NCBI GenBank assembly: GCA_038326165.1 | Contig: JBBQJT010000064.1 | Location: forward strand, 1 to 17,061 | Direction: 5' to 3' | Source: JAEUUM01 sp038326165 | GTDB lineage: Bacteria; Bacteroidota; Bacteroidia; Chitinophagales; Saprospiraceae | DNA: 17,061 nt | Program-made: the position numbers and the translations under genes | Part shown: in pieces, positions 1 through 7,080 of the stretch | Position numbering within the stretch: the first letter of the stretch is position 1 | Layout of the letters: the number at the start of each line of letters is the position of its first letter | The notes under the pieces: model-generated | The model's database searches: none | Seen by the model: the letters and a program-made list of their open reading frames with translations, nothing else | What the model was told of the DNA's origin: nothing

Positions 1-165
1 ACATAAACAAGGTCAAAACAGAAATTTTCAAGTAACATTTCATTGTACAAAGATAAGCTCAAAAATTAGGTATACAATTTCAGCACATTGAGATTAAGCT
101 ATTCATTCAGTACACAGAACAGAATAAAGATCTTTTAGTGAGCATGGTCATTAAATCCAAGCCAA

Positions 166-220
166 ATTCAGCTAAAGACGCTGAATCGACAAATTTTTTT
201 GTTATTCCAAAAATTTGTCG
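166..220. repeat. Two abutting perfect inverted repeats
   Basis: The first hairpin has 7-bp arms, ATTCAGC at 166-172 and GCTGAAT at 180-186, with a 7-base loop. The second begins at the very next base: CGACAAATTTTT at 187-198 pairs perfectly with AAAAATTTGTCG at 209-220 around a 10-base loop. Their direct adjacency suggests one structured unit. The second stem is too AT-rich, and lacks a U-run after it, for a standard terminator. Function unknown. Confidence 0.7.
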
Positions 221-298
221 GTGATTAACCCCTTGACGATTTTTTAAATATCCGGGCTTTAAAGTCTAAAAATAAAAGATTTTTGTCGACCCAAAGGA

Positions 299-322
299 CA
301 AAATCCGTTAATGCGGATTTTG
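299..322. repeat. 9-bp hairpin in the left flank
   Basis: CAAAATCCG (299-307) pairs perfectly with CGGATTTTG (314-322) around the 6-base loop TTAATG. No U-run follows, so it is not a typical intrinsic terminator. It lies about 80 bases after the double hairpin at 166-220. The stretch from 187 to 341 also carries the hexamer TTGTCG four times (three on the plus strand, one on the minus strand). Confidence 0.6.
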
Positions 323-532
323 GATTCAAGTTAAATTGTCGCTTTGATTTTCCATTCATTGAGGATAATCTTACTCTAGAGGCTTTTAATAATGGTATTT
401 AAACAATCAACAGAGGAGTGAACACTGTAGATAAAATAATTGCGATTCAACACATATTTGTTTTTCAGGATTCAGTACAGTTTCTTTATAGCGTTTTGCT
501 GCGGCACCTTAATTGGATTGACAGTTTTTTTA

Positions 533-560
533 TTGACTAGGATCCAGAATGAAAATTTTG
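533..560 (+). promoter_or_regulatory. Possible promoter for the pth cluster
   Basis: TTG at 533-535 is followed after 17 bases by AAATTTTG at 553-560, a 7 of 8 match to the Bacteroidota -7 consensus TAnnTTTG. It would leave a leader of about 95 bases before the pth ATG. A second weak candidate is TATCTTCG at 639-646, closer to the gene. Neither is strong. Confidence 0.3.
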
Positions 561-663
561 AATCTCTTTTTTGTTTTGAGTAAGCTTATTGGTATCCAAT
601 TAAAGACGTTTTTGACCGTTTGGCTTGGTCTTGTTGCCTATCTTCGCAAATTATTTTCATGTT

Positions 664-1227
664 ATGAAATATTTGATAGTAGGATTAGGTAACCCAGGAG
701 CGGAATATGAATGGACTAGGCACAATATTGGATTCGAGATATTGGATGCCTTGGCCGAAAAATTTCAAGTCAAGTGGAAGGATGAGATGCATGGTTACAT
801 AACAGAAGTTAAACACAAAGGCAGGACTTTTATTTTGCTGAAGCCATTTACCTATATGAACTTAAGTGGCAAGGCAGTCAGATATTGGATGCAAAAAAGC
901 AATGTATCCAAAGAAAACATATTGGTGGTCTTAGATGATTTGGCTTTGCCGTTAGGGAAATTGAGGCTAAGAGGCAAGGGAAGTGATGGTGGACACAATG
1001 GGCTCAAAAGTATTGATCAACTTACTGGCGGCAATGATTACGCACGCTTAAGGGTAGGAATAGGAAATGATTTTCACAAGGGGCAGCAAGTAAATTTTGT
1101 GTTGGGAAAATGGACTGAAGGAGAAAAAGCAGACCTAGGTCATCTTATTCCAGCCTGTGGTGAATGTATTTTGAGTTTTGGGACTGTAGGAATTGAATTC
1201 ACTATGAATAATTTCAATACCAAATAG
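664..1227 (+). CDS. pth: Peptidyl-tRNA hydrolase
   Basis: Cytoplasmic enzyme that cleaves the ester bond of peptidyl-tRNAs released by stalled ribosomes and so recycles tRNA. The 187-residue product has the usual family length. It shows the N-terminal motif GLGNPG (7-12, with Asn10), the catalytic His20 in TRHN, Met65-Asn66 in YMNLSG, the Asp pair 91-92 in VLDDL, and GGHNGL (109-114, with Asn112), all expected in bacterial Pth. I chose the ATG at 664 over a TTG at 625: MKYLIVGLGNPG is the canonical start and the 13 extra residues have no family match. The next gene starts 4 bases after its stop, so the three genes to 2569 probably form an operon. Family assignment is very secure. Confidence 0.97.
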   Translation: MKYLIVGLGNPGAEYEWTRHNIGFEILDALAEKFQVKWKDEMHGYITEVKHKGRTFILLKPFTYMNLSGKAVRYWMQKSNVSKENILVVLDDLALPLGKLRLRGKGSDGGHNGLKSIDQLTGGNDYARLRVGIGNDFHKGQQVNFVLGKWTEGEKADLGHLIPACGECILSFGTVGIEFTMNNFNTK

Positions 1228-1231
1228 TTCA

Positions 1232-2002
1232 ATGAAACCGATTTTCAAAATAGTTTTGCTAATTTTCATTTCATTAATCACCTTAGGCTTTAGTTTGAGA
1301 CATGAATTCCAAAGGAAAGTTATTAATTGGTCACCGATGAAGGAGCAAAACTTATTGACAACGGACTATTTAATGGGGAAATTTGACCCTAGCAATCATT
1401 CTGACTTTGTAAAGATCAGCATAAAATACGCAGACAGATCAGGATTGTATCTCAGAAAAGAGGTTTACGAAGCCTATAAAAGAATGCACAAGGCAGCTAT
1501 GTTGGCCGGTATTGACCTAAAAATATTATCAGCAACAAGAAATTTTGATTACCAAAAAAAGATTTGGGAAGGAAAATGGCAAAATATCTGTCCCCCAAAC
1601 CCAAGCTATGAGGACAAAATTAAAACGGCTAAAAGAATTCTGAGATACAGTGCAATGCCTGGAGCATCAAGACATCATTGGGGAACTGACATTGACATGT
1701 GTAGTGTTGAGAACGCTTTTTTCCGAGGAAGCAAAGGAGCTAAAATCTATGCTTGGCTTAAAAAAAACGCGCATATTTACGGGTTTTGTCAGACCTACAC
1801 ACCTAAAGACGAAGAACGTCCCAATGGCTATAATGAGGAAAAATGGCATTGGAGTTATCAGCCATCTTCTTTGGCTTTTACCAAGGAAGTCAAGGAAAGT
1901 ATTACGAATGAAATGTTTTCTGATTTTTCAGGAGCAGAAACTGCAATAGATTTGAAAATAGTTGAAGATTATATGTTAGGTTTGAATCCTGCATGCAAAT
2001 AA
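1232..2002 (+). CDS. M15-family (VanY-type) D-alanyl-D-alanine carboxypeptidase, exported
   Basis: Predicted zinc peptidase acting on peptidoglycan stem peptides in the periplasm. Residues 5-22 form one hydrophobic segment (signal peptide or membrane anchor). The zinc site fits the M15B/VanY pattern SxHxxGxxxD: Ser146, His148, Gly151, Asp155, with the third ligand His206 in WHW (205-207) and a likely catalytic Glu203 three residues before it. At 256 residues it is normal for the family. Cys120, Cys157 and Cys186 could form a disulfide in the periplasm. It lies 4 bases after pth and 9 bases before the thioredoxin-like gene, so is likely co-transcribed. Alternatives within the family are an L,D- or D,D-endopeptidase; substrate choice cannot be read from sequence. 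It is not evidence for vancomycin resistance, since no vanH/A/X-type genes are present. Confidence 0.85.
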   Translation: MKPIFKIVLLIFISLITLGFSLRHEFQRKVINWSPMKEQNLLTTDYLMGKFDPSNHSDFVKISIKYADRSGLYLRKEVYEAYKRMHKAAMLAGIDLKILSATRNFDYQKKIWEGKWQNICPPNPSYEDKIKTAKRILRYSAMPGASRHHWGTDIDMCSVENAFFRGSKGAKIYAWLKKNAHIYGFCQTYTPKDEERPNGYNEEKWHWSYQPSSLAFTKEVKESITNEMFSDFSGAETAIDLKIVEDYMLGLNPACK

Positions 2003-2011
2003 AATAATAAA

Positions 2012-2569
2012 ATGGCACTTACTCCATCGACTATGTTAGCATTAGGGACAATTGCGCCCAATGCGTTGCTTCACGACACGGTGTCAAATACCAATATCAA
2101 CATCCACGATTTGGCAGGACCCAAAGGTTTGGTAGTGATGTTCCTCTGTAATCATTGCCCATACGTGATCCACGTAAACCCTGAGATTGTTCATCTTTCA
2201 AAAGATTATATACCCCAAGGGATAGGTTTTGTTGGCATAAGCTCAAATGATGCTGTCCATTATCCTCAAGATGGTCCGGAACTCATGAAAACACATGCTC
2301 ATGAAGTGGGATACAGGTTTCCTTATTTGTATGATCAAAGCCAGGAAGTAGCCAGAGCTTATGATGCAGCTTGTACCCCAGATTTTTATGTATTTGATAA
2401 AAACTTGAAATTGGTCTATAGGGGCAGATTGGATGATTCAAGACCTGGAAACGATATTCCGCTAAAGGGAAGTGATATCAGATCAGCACTAGATGCAATC
2501 ATTCAAGATGTGCCGCCCAACTCAGTTCAATTACCAAGTATGGGTTGCAATATAAAATGGAAGAAATAG
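2012..2569 (+). CDS. Thioredoxin-fold / peroxiredoxin-like protein (PRX-like1 type)
   Basis: A 185-residue redox protein of the AhpC/TSA thioredoxin fold. The active-site CxxC is C46-N-H-C49, followed by PYV, which is the typical signature of the PRX-like1 group. A cis-proline-type motif with a third cysteine is seen at C121-T-P123, and a fourth conserved-looking cysteine sits in MGCNIKWK near the C terminus (Cys179). No signal peptide is evident, so it should act in the cytoplasm as a thiol reductase or peroxidase; the substrate is unknown for this group. It starts 9 bases after the peptidase gene in the same direction, and ends 30 bases before the converging FGE-like gene. Fold assignment is strong; a precise function is not known. 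Confidence 0.85.
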   Translation: MALTPSTMLALGTIAPNALLHDTVSNTNINIHDLAGPKGLVVMFLCNHCPYVIHVNPEIVHLSKDYIPQGIGFVGISSNDAVHYPQDGPELMKTHAHEVGYRFPYLYDQSQEVARAYDAACTPDFYVFDKNLKLVYRGRLDDSRPGNDIPLKGSDIRSALDAIIQDVPPNSVQLPSMGCNIKWKK

Positions 2570-2599
2570 CAAATTCAGAGTATCATGCGGCCCAAATGA

Positions 2600-3358
2600 C
2601 TATTTGTCAATTGGAGTCCAGGCAACGCGAAATCCAATAAACGGAGAAGCCGATGATGTTCCCATGTATGGATCTTTTCCGGTTACCAAAAGCGACTCTT
2701 CACCATCATTCCAGCTTCCACCTTTTGTTCTTGAAGGAGCGTTCAACCATTCTGCAACGTTGCCACTCATGTGGTAGAGTTTGAATCCATTAGCGGTCAT
2801 AGATATAGATGCCATTGGTCCTGAAGGTTCGATTGAGCCTTTGAAATTTAAAAGCACTTTGTTTTCCATGTTCTTTGTATCATTTCCGCAAGAATAGGAA
2901 TAATGATCACTTCCGCCGCGAGCAGCATATACCCACTCACGCTCATGAGGCAATCGATACAATCCTCCCAGTTCAGCGTGAGTAGCCAACAAATACTGGA
3001 GGTAATATTCAATCGCAACTTGGGTTATTCCTACTACTGGAAAGGCATTGAATTTATTTGACTTGAAATATCCTTTTGGCAATAACTTCCAATCTGGCTT
3101 AGAAAGAGAAGGAGTACAAACAAGCTTTTCGGCTGTCATTTTATTCTGCTCTAACCAAGCCAAAAAAGCTTTGTATTCAGCATTTGTAACTTCATGATCC
3201 AACATATAGAAAGTCTCGATAGAGAACGGCCGGCCGCTCATTGTTACTTTCCCTGCTGGGATCATCACAAAACTTGGTGGCACTTTTGAATTTTGAGCTG
3301 AGGCTATATTGGAAATCAACAAAACTGACAATAGAATAACGGCGATTGGGTAACGCAT
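2600..3358 (-). CDS. Secreted FGE-sulfatase (SUMF1/EgtB/PvdO)-domain protein, lacking FGE cysteines
   Basis: Starting at the ATG at 3358 gives 252 residues with a clean signal peptide (about 1-22, ending ASAQ) and no lipobox cysteine; a longer frame to 3409 would run through the likely promoter and bury the signal peptide. The rest fits the FGE-like fold: DHEVTNAEYKAFL (54-66), RLPHEREWVYAARGG (135-149), GNVAEWL (199-205), GGSWND (213-218), GFRVAW (242-247). The paired cysteines used by true formylglycine-generating enzymes near the C terminus are absent; the only mature cysteines are Cys81 and Cys157. It is therefore unlikely to modify sulfatases. GldJ and GldK of gliding and type IX secretion share this fold but are longer lipoproteins, so this is not GldK. 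Role unknown, probably periplasmic or surface scaffold. It is divergent from the SDR gene. Confidence 0.8.
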   Translation of the reverse strand: MRYPIAVILLSVLLISNIASAQNSKVPPSFVMIPAGKVTMSGRPFSIETFYMLDHEVTNAEYKAFLAWLEQNKMTAEKLVCTPSLSKPDWKLLPKGYFKSNKFNAFPVVGITQVAIEYYLQYLLATHAELGGLYRLPHEREWVYAARGGSDHYSYSCGNDTKNMENKVLLNFKGSIEPSGPMASISMTANGFKLYHMSGNVAEWLNAPSRTKGGSWNDGEESLLVTGKDPYMGTSSASPFIGFRVAWTPIDK

Positions 3359-3383
3359 ATTAATTTTTTTATATCTGTTAGTG

Positions 3384-3415
3384 CAAATCTTGTACCAAGT
3401 TGAGCACAATTCAAA
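3384..3415 (-). promoter_or_regulatory. Promoter of the FGE-like gene
   Basis: On the minus strand TTTG (3415-3412) is followed after 20 bases by AAGATTTG (3391-3384), 7 of 8 bases of TAnnTTTG. The spacing equals that of the hppA promoter. It would start transcription about 20 bases before the ATG at 3358, which supports that start over the longer frame. Confidence 0.5.
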
Positions 3416-3480
3416 TAAGTATCAAGTATAATAGCCTATTATTCATGGCTTAGGATTAATTTCACGTCAAATATTTTAAG

Positions 3481-4260
3481 ATGGTACTTCAAGGATACAA
3501 TGCATTGGTATTTGGGGGAAGCAAAGGAATAGGGCTTGCAAGTGCAAAAGGATTGGCAGCTGCAGGGGCTCATGTCACATTGGTAGCGAGGAACGCTATA
3601 AAATTGGGAGAAGCCTGCCAAATTATCAAATCTGAAACTGGGGCAAAACCTGATTTCATGTCGATTGATGCAAATGATGCTCATGATCTTCGGAAGAAAT
3701 TGAATTTGTTGACCAGTACAAGGACCATTCATATCGTAGTCAATAATTCTGGTGGGCCACCATCAGGGCCAATAACAGAAGCGACCCCCGAGGAGTTTTT
3801 GGCTGCATTTAATCAACATCTTATTGCCAATCATATTATCGCTTTGACTTGTTTGAATGGCATGAAAGCAGCTGGATTCGGTAGGATTATCAATATCATC
3901 AGCACCAGTGTTAAACAGCCATTGGATAATTTAGGAGTTTCCAATACTGTCAGGGCCGCAGTTGCGAGTTGGTCCAAGACCTTGTCCAATGAAGTGGCAC
4001 AATTTGGAATAACGGTCAATAATGTTTTGCCTGGAGCTACGGAGACGGAAAGATTGGAGGAAATAGCCAAAGTATCTGCAGCCAAACAGCATAAAACCAT
4101 CGAAGAAATATATGAACAAATGGCCAACGCATCACCTGCCAAGCGAATAGGCAAACCGGAAGAAGTGGCAGCAGCAGTAGTTTTTTTGGCATCTCCACTT
4201 GCAGGATATATCAATGGAATAAACCTGCCAGTTGATGGTGGAAGAACAAAGAGTCTGTAG
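3481..4260 (+). CDS. SDR-family oxidoreductase with atypical active site (BKR-like)
   Basis: Short-chain dehydrogenase/reductase of 259 residues with a Rossmann fold. The nucleotide-binding glycine motif is GGSKGIG (12-18), replacing the usual TGxxxGxG, and NNSGG (88-92) replaces NNAG. A Ser at 141 fits the catalytic serine, but the expected YxxxK is changed: Ser154 stands for the tyrosine and Arg158 for the lysine (SNTVR at 154-158, then AAV as in normal SDRs). The C-terminal part, NNVLPGATETER and the GYINGINLPVDGG end, is classical. It resembles the beta-ketoacyl-ACP-reductase-like SDR subgroup known to lack the standard catalytic tetrad. Substrate unknown, and FabG activity should not be assumed. 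It ends one base before the stop codon of the permease gene on the other strand. Confidence 0.88.
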   Translation: MVLQGYNALVFGGSKGIGLASAKGLAAAGAHVTLVARNAIKLGEACQIIKSETGAKPDFMSIDANDAHDLRKKLNLLTSTRTIHIVVNNSGGPPSGPITEATPEEFLAAFNQHLIANHIIALTCLNGMKAAGFGRIINIISTSVKQPLDNLGVSNTVRAAVASWSKTLSNEVAQFGITVNNVLPGATETERLEEIAKVSAAKQHKTIEEIYEQMANASPAKRIGKPEEVAAAVVFLASPLAGYINGINLPVDGGRTKSL

Positions 4261-4261
4261 C

Positions 4262-5500
4262 TTATTCGTAGCGCAATGAGTCTACTGGATCTAAATTGGC
4301 AGCCTTCATGGCTGGATAGAAACCAGCTATAAGGCCAACAACTACGCATGTTACCACACCTAAAGTGATCCAAGCCCAAGGTATCAAGAACGCACTGTCA
4401 AAAAATATCGTGAGCAGATTGCCCATAAGAATACCCAAAACAATACCTACAAGTCCTCCTATTTGGCAAATTACCATTGCCTCAGTTATAAATTGAATGA
4501 GGATATTCTTTTTGGTAGCTCCAAGTGCCTTCATAATTCCTATTTCTCTGGTTCGTTCAGTAACACTAACCAACATAATATTCATCAACCCTATGGCGGC
4601 ACCAAGCAAGGTAATAATACCTATTGCCACTGCTGCAGCTCTCAAATTGGCAGTATTTTCTTTGAGACTGCGTACCAAGCCATCACTTTTTTCAATGTGA
4701 AAATTGGCGGGATCCTGGATTTTAAGTTTGCGGACTGCACGCATCAATCCTATCGAAGCCACTTCAGCATCTGGCAAATCATCCGACTGGACCACTTGGA
4801 TATATATAGGTATGTTGACATTTTTTTGACCGAAATGCCTACGGGCGAGTTCGAACGGAATCAAGACCCGATTATCGCCACTAAAGCTCATGGTTGATCC
4901 TTTCTCTTTGAGGACTCCTGACACCATGAACCGATACCCATTAATAGTTATATCTTGATTCAGCGCTTTTTCCGCATTTCCATTGAAAAGTAATTTTACA
5001 ATTCCATTGCCAATTATTGCTTTGTAGTAAGCCCCTTTTATTTCCTGCCCCGTATAATTTCTCCCATTGACCAAATCATAAGCTTTTACATCAAGAAACT
5101 GTTCATCAATACCACTGACCTGGATGGTAGGATTGGATTTTTCATTGCGGTACTTGACTGTGGCATTTGAGGCTCCTGGATAAGTAATGGAAACCTTAGA
5201 TGGAAAGTCAAAACGATCCTTGAATGCAAGTGCTTCATTGACACCGATAGCGTCAGGAGAGGCAAGTCTTCTTCCCCTTCTATTTCCTGTCATTCCTTCA
5301 CCACCTGGCTGTATCTCAAATGTATTTGCACCAATACTACTGAAATTACTGCCTAAACTTGTGATAGCAGTATCAATGGAAGTTAGGATACCAACCAAGG
5401 CCATTATACCAAATGCTATGATAGACAGAGTCAATAAACTTCGAAGCTTGTTGTTTTTAAGGTTGAATAATGCCTGCCTAATGATTTCTAATACTGACAT
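4262..5500 (-). CDS. ABC transporter permease, MacB/FtsX type
   Basis: Inner-membrane permease of 412 residues with MacB topology: first membrane helix about 22-46, a periplasmic MacB_PCD-type domain about 47-280, then three helices about 288-312, 342-366 and 374-396. The FtsX signature NIMLVSVTERTREIGIMKAL starts at residue 307, and the C terminus GFYPAMKAANLDPVDSLRYE is typical for the family. No ATPase domain is fused and no ABC ATPase gene lies in the window, so its partner must be encoded elsewhere. Such permeases work mechanically on periplasmic or outer-membrane clients (MacB-type export, lipoprotein release or cell-wall hydrolase control); which one applies cannot be told here. It is transcribed alone, ends tail to tail with the SDR gene and is divergent from the malic enzyme. 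Confidence 0.9.
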   Translation of the reverse strand: MSVLEIIRQALFNLKNNKLRSLLTLSIIAFGIMALVGILTSIDTAITSLGSNFSSIGANTFEIQPGGEGMTGNRRGRRLASPDAIGVNEALAFKDRFDFPSKVSITYPGASNATVKYRNEKSNPTIQVSGIDEQFLDVKAYDLVNGRNYTGQEIKGAYYKAIIGNGIVKLLFNGNAEKALNQDITINGYRFMVSGVLKEKGSTMSFSGDNRVLIPFELARRHFGQKNVNIPIYIQVVQSDDLPDAEVASIGLMRAVRKLKIQDPANFHIEKSDGLVRSLKENTANLRAAAVAIGIITLLGAAIGLMNIMLVSVTERTREIGIMKALGATKKNILIQFITEAMVICQIGGLVGIVLGILMGNLLTIFFDSAFLIPWAWITLGVVTCVVVGLIAGFYPAMKAANLDPVDSLRYE

Positions 5501-5517
5501 GAAATAGATTTTCTATT

Positions 5518-5525
5518 CAAATGTA
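5518..5525 (-). promoter_or_regulatory. -7 box of the permease gene
   Basis: Minus strand TACATTTG (5525-5518) is a perfect match to the Bacteroidota -7 consensus TAnnTTTG, 17 bases upstream of the ATG. I see no good TTTG at the -33 position, so the promoter may be weak or need an activator. Confidence 0.4.
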
Positions 5526-5612
5526 AGGCAATACATTGAAGTAAGGTTGGAATATAGATCAACTTAATAATTGCTTGGATGAGCAAGGTTATTTATTATA
5601 CATCTAAAACAA

Positions 5613-5725
5613 TATATTTGAATCAAAATTGCAGATTAAGCCGTTATACTTCTAGTGAAATTAATTTTGCATGTTAATAATATATCGACATGATGGATGA
5701 TTTAGGCATATAACCATTAGCTTTG
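5613..5725 (+). promoter_or_regulatory. Three TAnnTTTG boxes upstream of malic enzyme
   Basis: Perfect TAnnTTTG matches on the plus strand: TATATTTG (5613-5620), TAATTTTG (5662-5669) and TAGCTTTG (5718-5725). The last lies 28 bases before the ATG and is the best candidate for the main -7 box. The -33 positions are weak in all three (TTTA at 5592-5595 for the first, ATG at 5697-5699 for the third). Multiple start sites are possible. Confidence 0.45.
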
Positions 5726-5753
5726 TACAAACTAATCAATTATAATATTTACC

Positions 5754-6944
5754 ATGGACTACTTCAAGGAGTCGTTAAAAATTCATAAAAAGTATAGGGG
5801 GAAGATAGAAGTAGTATCAAAAATACCCGTAAACACTGCGGAGGATTTATCATTGGTCTATTCACCAGGTGTAGCTGAACCTTGCAAGGAAATTTTCAAA
5901 AATCCGGATACGGTATATGACTACACAATCAAAGGCAATACAGTTGCTATCGTTACAGATGGCAGCGCAGTGTTAGGATTGGGAAATATTGGCGCTTTAG
6001 CCTCAATTCCAGTAATGGAGGGAAAAGCAATGCTCTTTAAGAAATTTGCAGGAATAGATGGCTTCCCTATTTGTTTGGATACTCAGGATACTGAAGAAAT
6101 TATCGAAACAGTAAGAAGAATTGCTCCTGTATTTGGAGGAATTAATCTAGAAGATATCGCAGCGCCCAAAAGTTTCGAAATTGAAGAGCGACTTCAAGAT
6201 TTGGGAATTCCAGTATTTCACGATGATCAGCACGGAACAGCTATTGTAGTAATGGCAGGTCTTATAAACGCTTGCAAGGTTGTAGGAAAGAAAATGTCTG
6301 ACCTCAAAGTTGTCATAAATGGCGCAGGTGCGGCTGGAGTTGCTATAGCAAAAATGCTGAACGGTTTTGGTTATGAAGGACTTGAACATTCAATATCTGT
6401 TTTTGACATCATCTTATGTGATAGCAGAGGTATTATTCATGAATCAAGAGGGGACCTAAATAATTCAAAAAGAGAGTTACTGAGCTTTACCAATAAAATC
6501 GGGCAATCGGGTTCCGTTCACACAGCAATTCATAATGCTGATGTATTTATAGGTGTTAGTGTGGCTAATTTATTGGTAGCTGCAGATGTGAGAACAATGG
6601 CAAAAGATGCAATCATATTTGCCTTGGCTAATCCGGTACCAGAAATTATGCCCGAAGAAGCTTACAAAGGTGGTGCTGCTATTGTGGGGACAGGCAGAAG
6701 CGATATGCCCAACCAAGTTAATAACGTTCTTGGTTTTCCAGGAGTATTCAGGGGTGCGTTGGATGCCAAAGCAAAAGTTATTTCACCATCTATGAAATTA
6801 GCGGCCGCTCATGCCATCGCCTCATGTGTCAGTAAGCCTACCAAAGAATATGTAATTCCGGCGTCTTTGGATGAAATGGTCGTAAAAAGAGTAGCAGCGG
6901 CAGTAAAAGAAGCGGCATTAAAAGAGTTTACGCAGCGTAATTGA
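5754..6944 (+). CDS. Malic enzyme (oxaloacetate-decarboxylating malate dehydrogenase), short form
   Basis: Cytoplasmic enzyme converting malate to pyruvate and CO2 with reduction of NAD(P)+, linking the TCA cycle to pyruvate and NADPH supply. The 396 residues match the short bacterial form and lack the C-terminal phosphotransacetylase domain of the long MaeB type. Visible motifs: YSPGVAEPC (36-44, catalytic Tyr36), MEGKAMLFK (88-96, catalytic Lys91), EDIAAP (133-138) and HDDQHGTA (156-163) for the metal, the Rossmann motif GAGAAG (190-195), NPVPEI, and GRSDMPNQVNNVLGFPG near the C terminus. NAD versus NADP preference cannot be judged. It is a single gene with about 135 bases before porP and no clear terminator between them, although the 3' region is T-rich. 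Confidence 0.95.
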   Translation: MDYFKESLKIHKKYRGKIEVVSKIPVNTAEDLSLVYSPGVAEPCKEIFKNPDTVYDYTIKGNTVAIVTDGSAVLGLGNIGALASIPVMEGKAMLFKKFAGIDGFPICLDTQDTEEIIETVRRIAPVFGGINLEDIAAPKSFEIEERLQDLGIPVFHDDQHGTAIVVMAGLINACKVVGKKMSDLKVVINGAGAAGVAIAKMLNGFGYEGLEHSISVFDIILCDSRGIIHESRGDLNNSKRELLSFTNKIGQSGSVHTAIHNADVFIGVSVANLLVAADVRTMAKDAIIFALANPVPEIMPEEAYKGGAAIVGTGRSDMPNQVNNVLGFPGVFRGALDAKAKVISPSMKLAAAHAIASCVSKPTKEYVIPASLDEMVVKRVAAAVKEAALKEFTQRN

Positions 6945-7080
6945 AGCTTGAAGGCTCTGTATAGTTGTTGTCAGTTTTTAATTTTTTTTCTTGGCTTCGG
7001 CAAGTTTATTATTTAAAATCGACTAACAACTTAAAGAAAAGTTATATATTTCGCATCGTATTGCAATAAACACTTAGAAT

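Larger units (their letters stand above)
1..663. other. Gene-free left flank of pth with hairpins
   Basis: About 660 bases without a supportable gene. No long open frame with recognisable protein content crosses it. It is AT-rich and contains three perfect inverted repeats between 166 and 322 (listed separately) and a weak promoter candidate close to pth. The peptidyl-tRNA hydrolase reading frame can be extended upstream to a TTG at 625, but those residues do not look like the family, so the stretch is taken as non-coding up to 663. Confidence 0.6.

Noticed and set aside
625..663. TTG-started extension of Pth by 13 residues
   Set aside because: The added residues have no family likeness; MKYLIVGLGNPG from the ATG at 664 is the standard Pth start.
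1232..2002. Vancomycin-resistance (VanY) determinant
   Set aside because: The M15 zinc site is present, but no VanH, VanA or VanX-type genes or regulators lie nearby; a housekeeping cell-wall peptidase is the simpler reading.
2600..3358. GldK or GldJ of the type IX system
   Set aside because: The protein has the same fold, but is far shorter, lacks a lipobox, and no gldL, gldM or gldN follows.
3359..3409. Longer start of the FGE-like protein
   Set aside because: It would place 17 residues before a clean signal peptide and run through the predicted -7 box at 3384-3391.
3831..4379. 182-codon minus-strand frame over the SDR gene
   Set aside because: It is the shadow of the SDR frame, with Ser/Leu/Ala-rich composition and no recognisable domain.
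4463..4897. 144-codon plus-strand frame inside the permease gene
   Set aside because: Antisense shadow of a well-supported MacB-type permease; composition is unlike a real protein.
6963..7031. AGTTGTT/AACAACT inverted repeat and T-runs after malic enzyme, as a terminator
   Set aside because: The arms are only 7 bp and 55 bases apart, and the T-run lies between them; the short CTTG/CAAG stem at about 6990 is also too weak.
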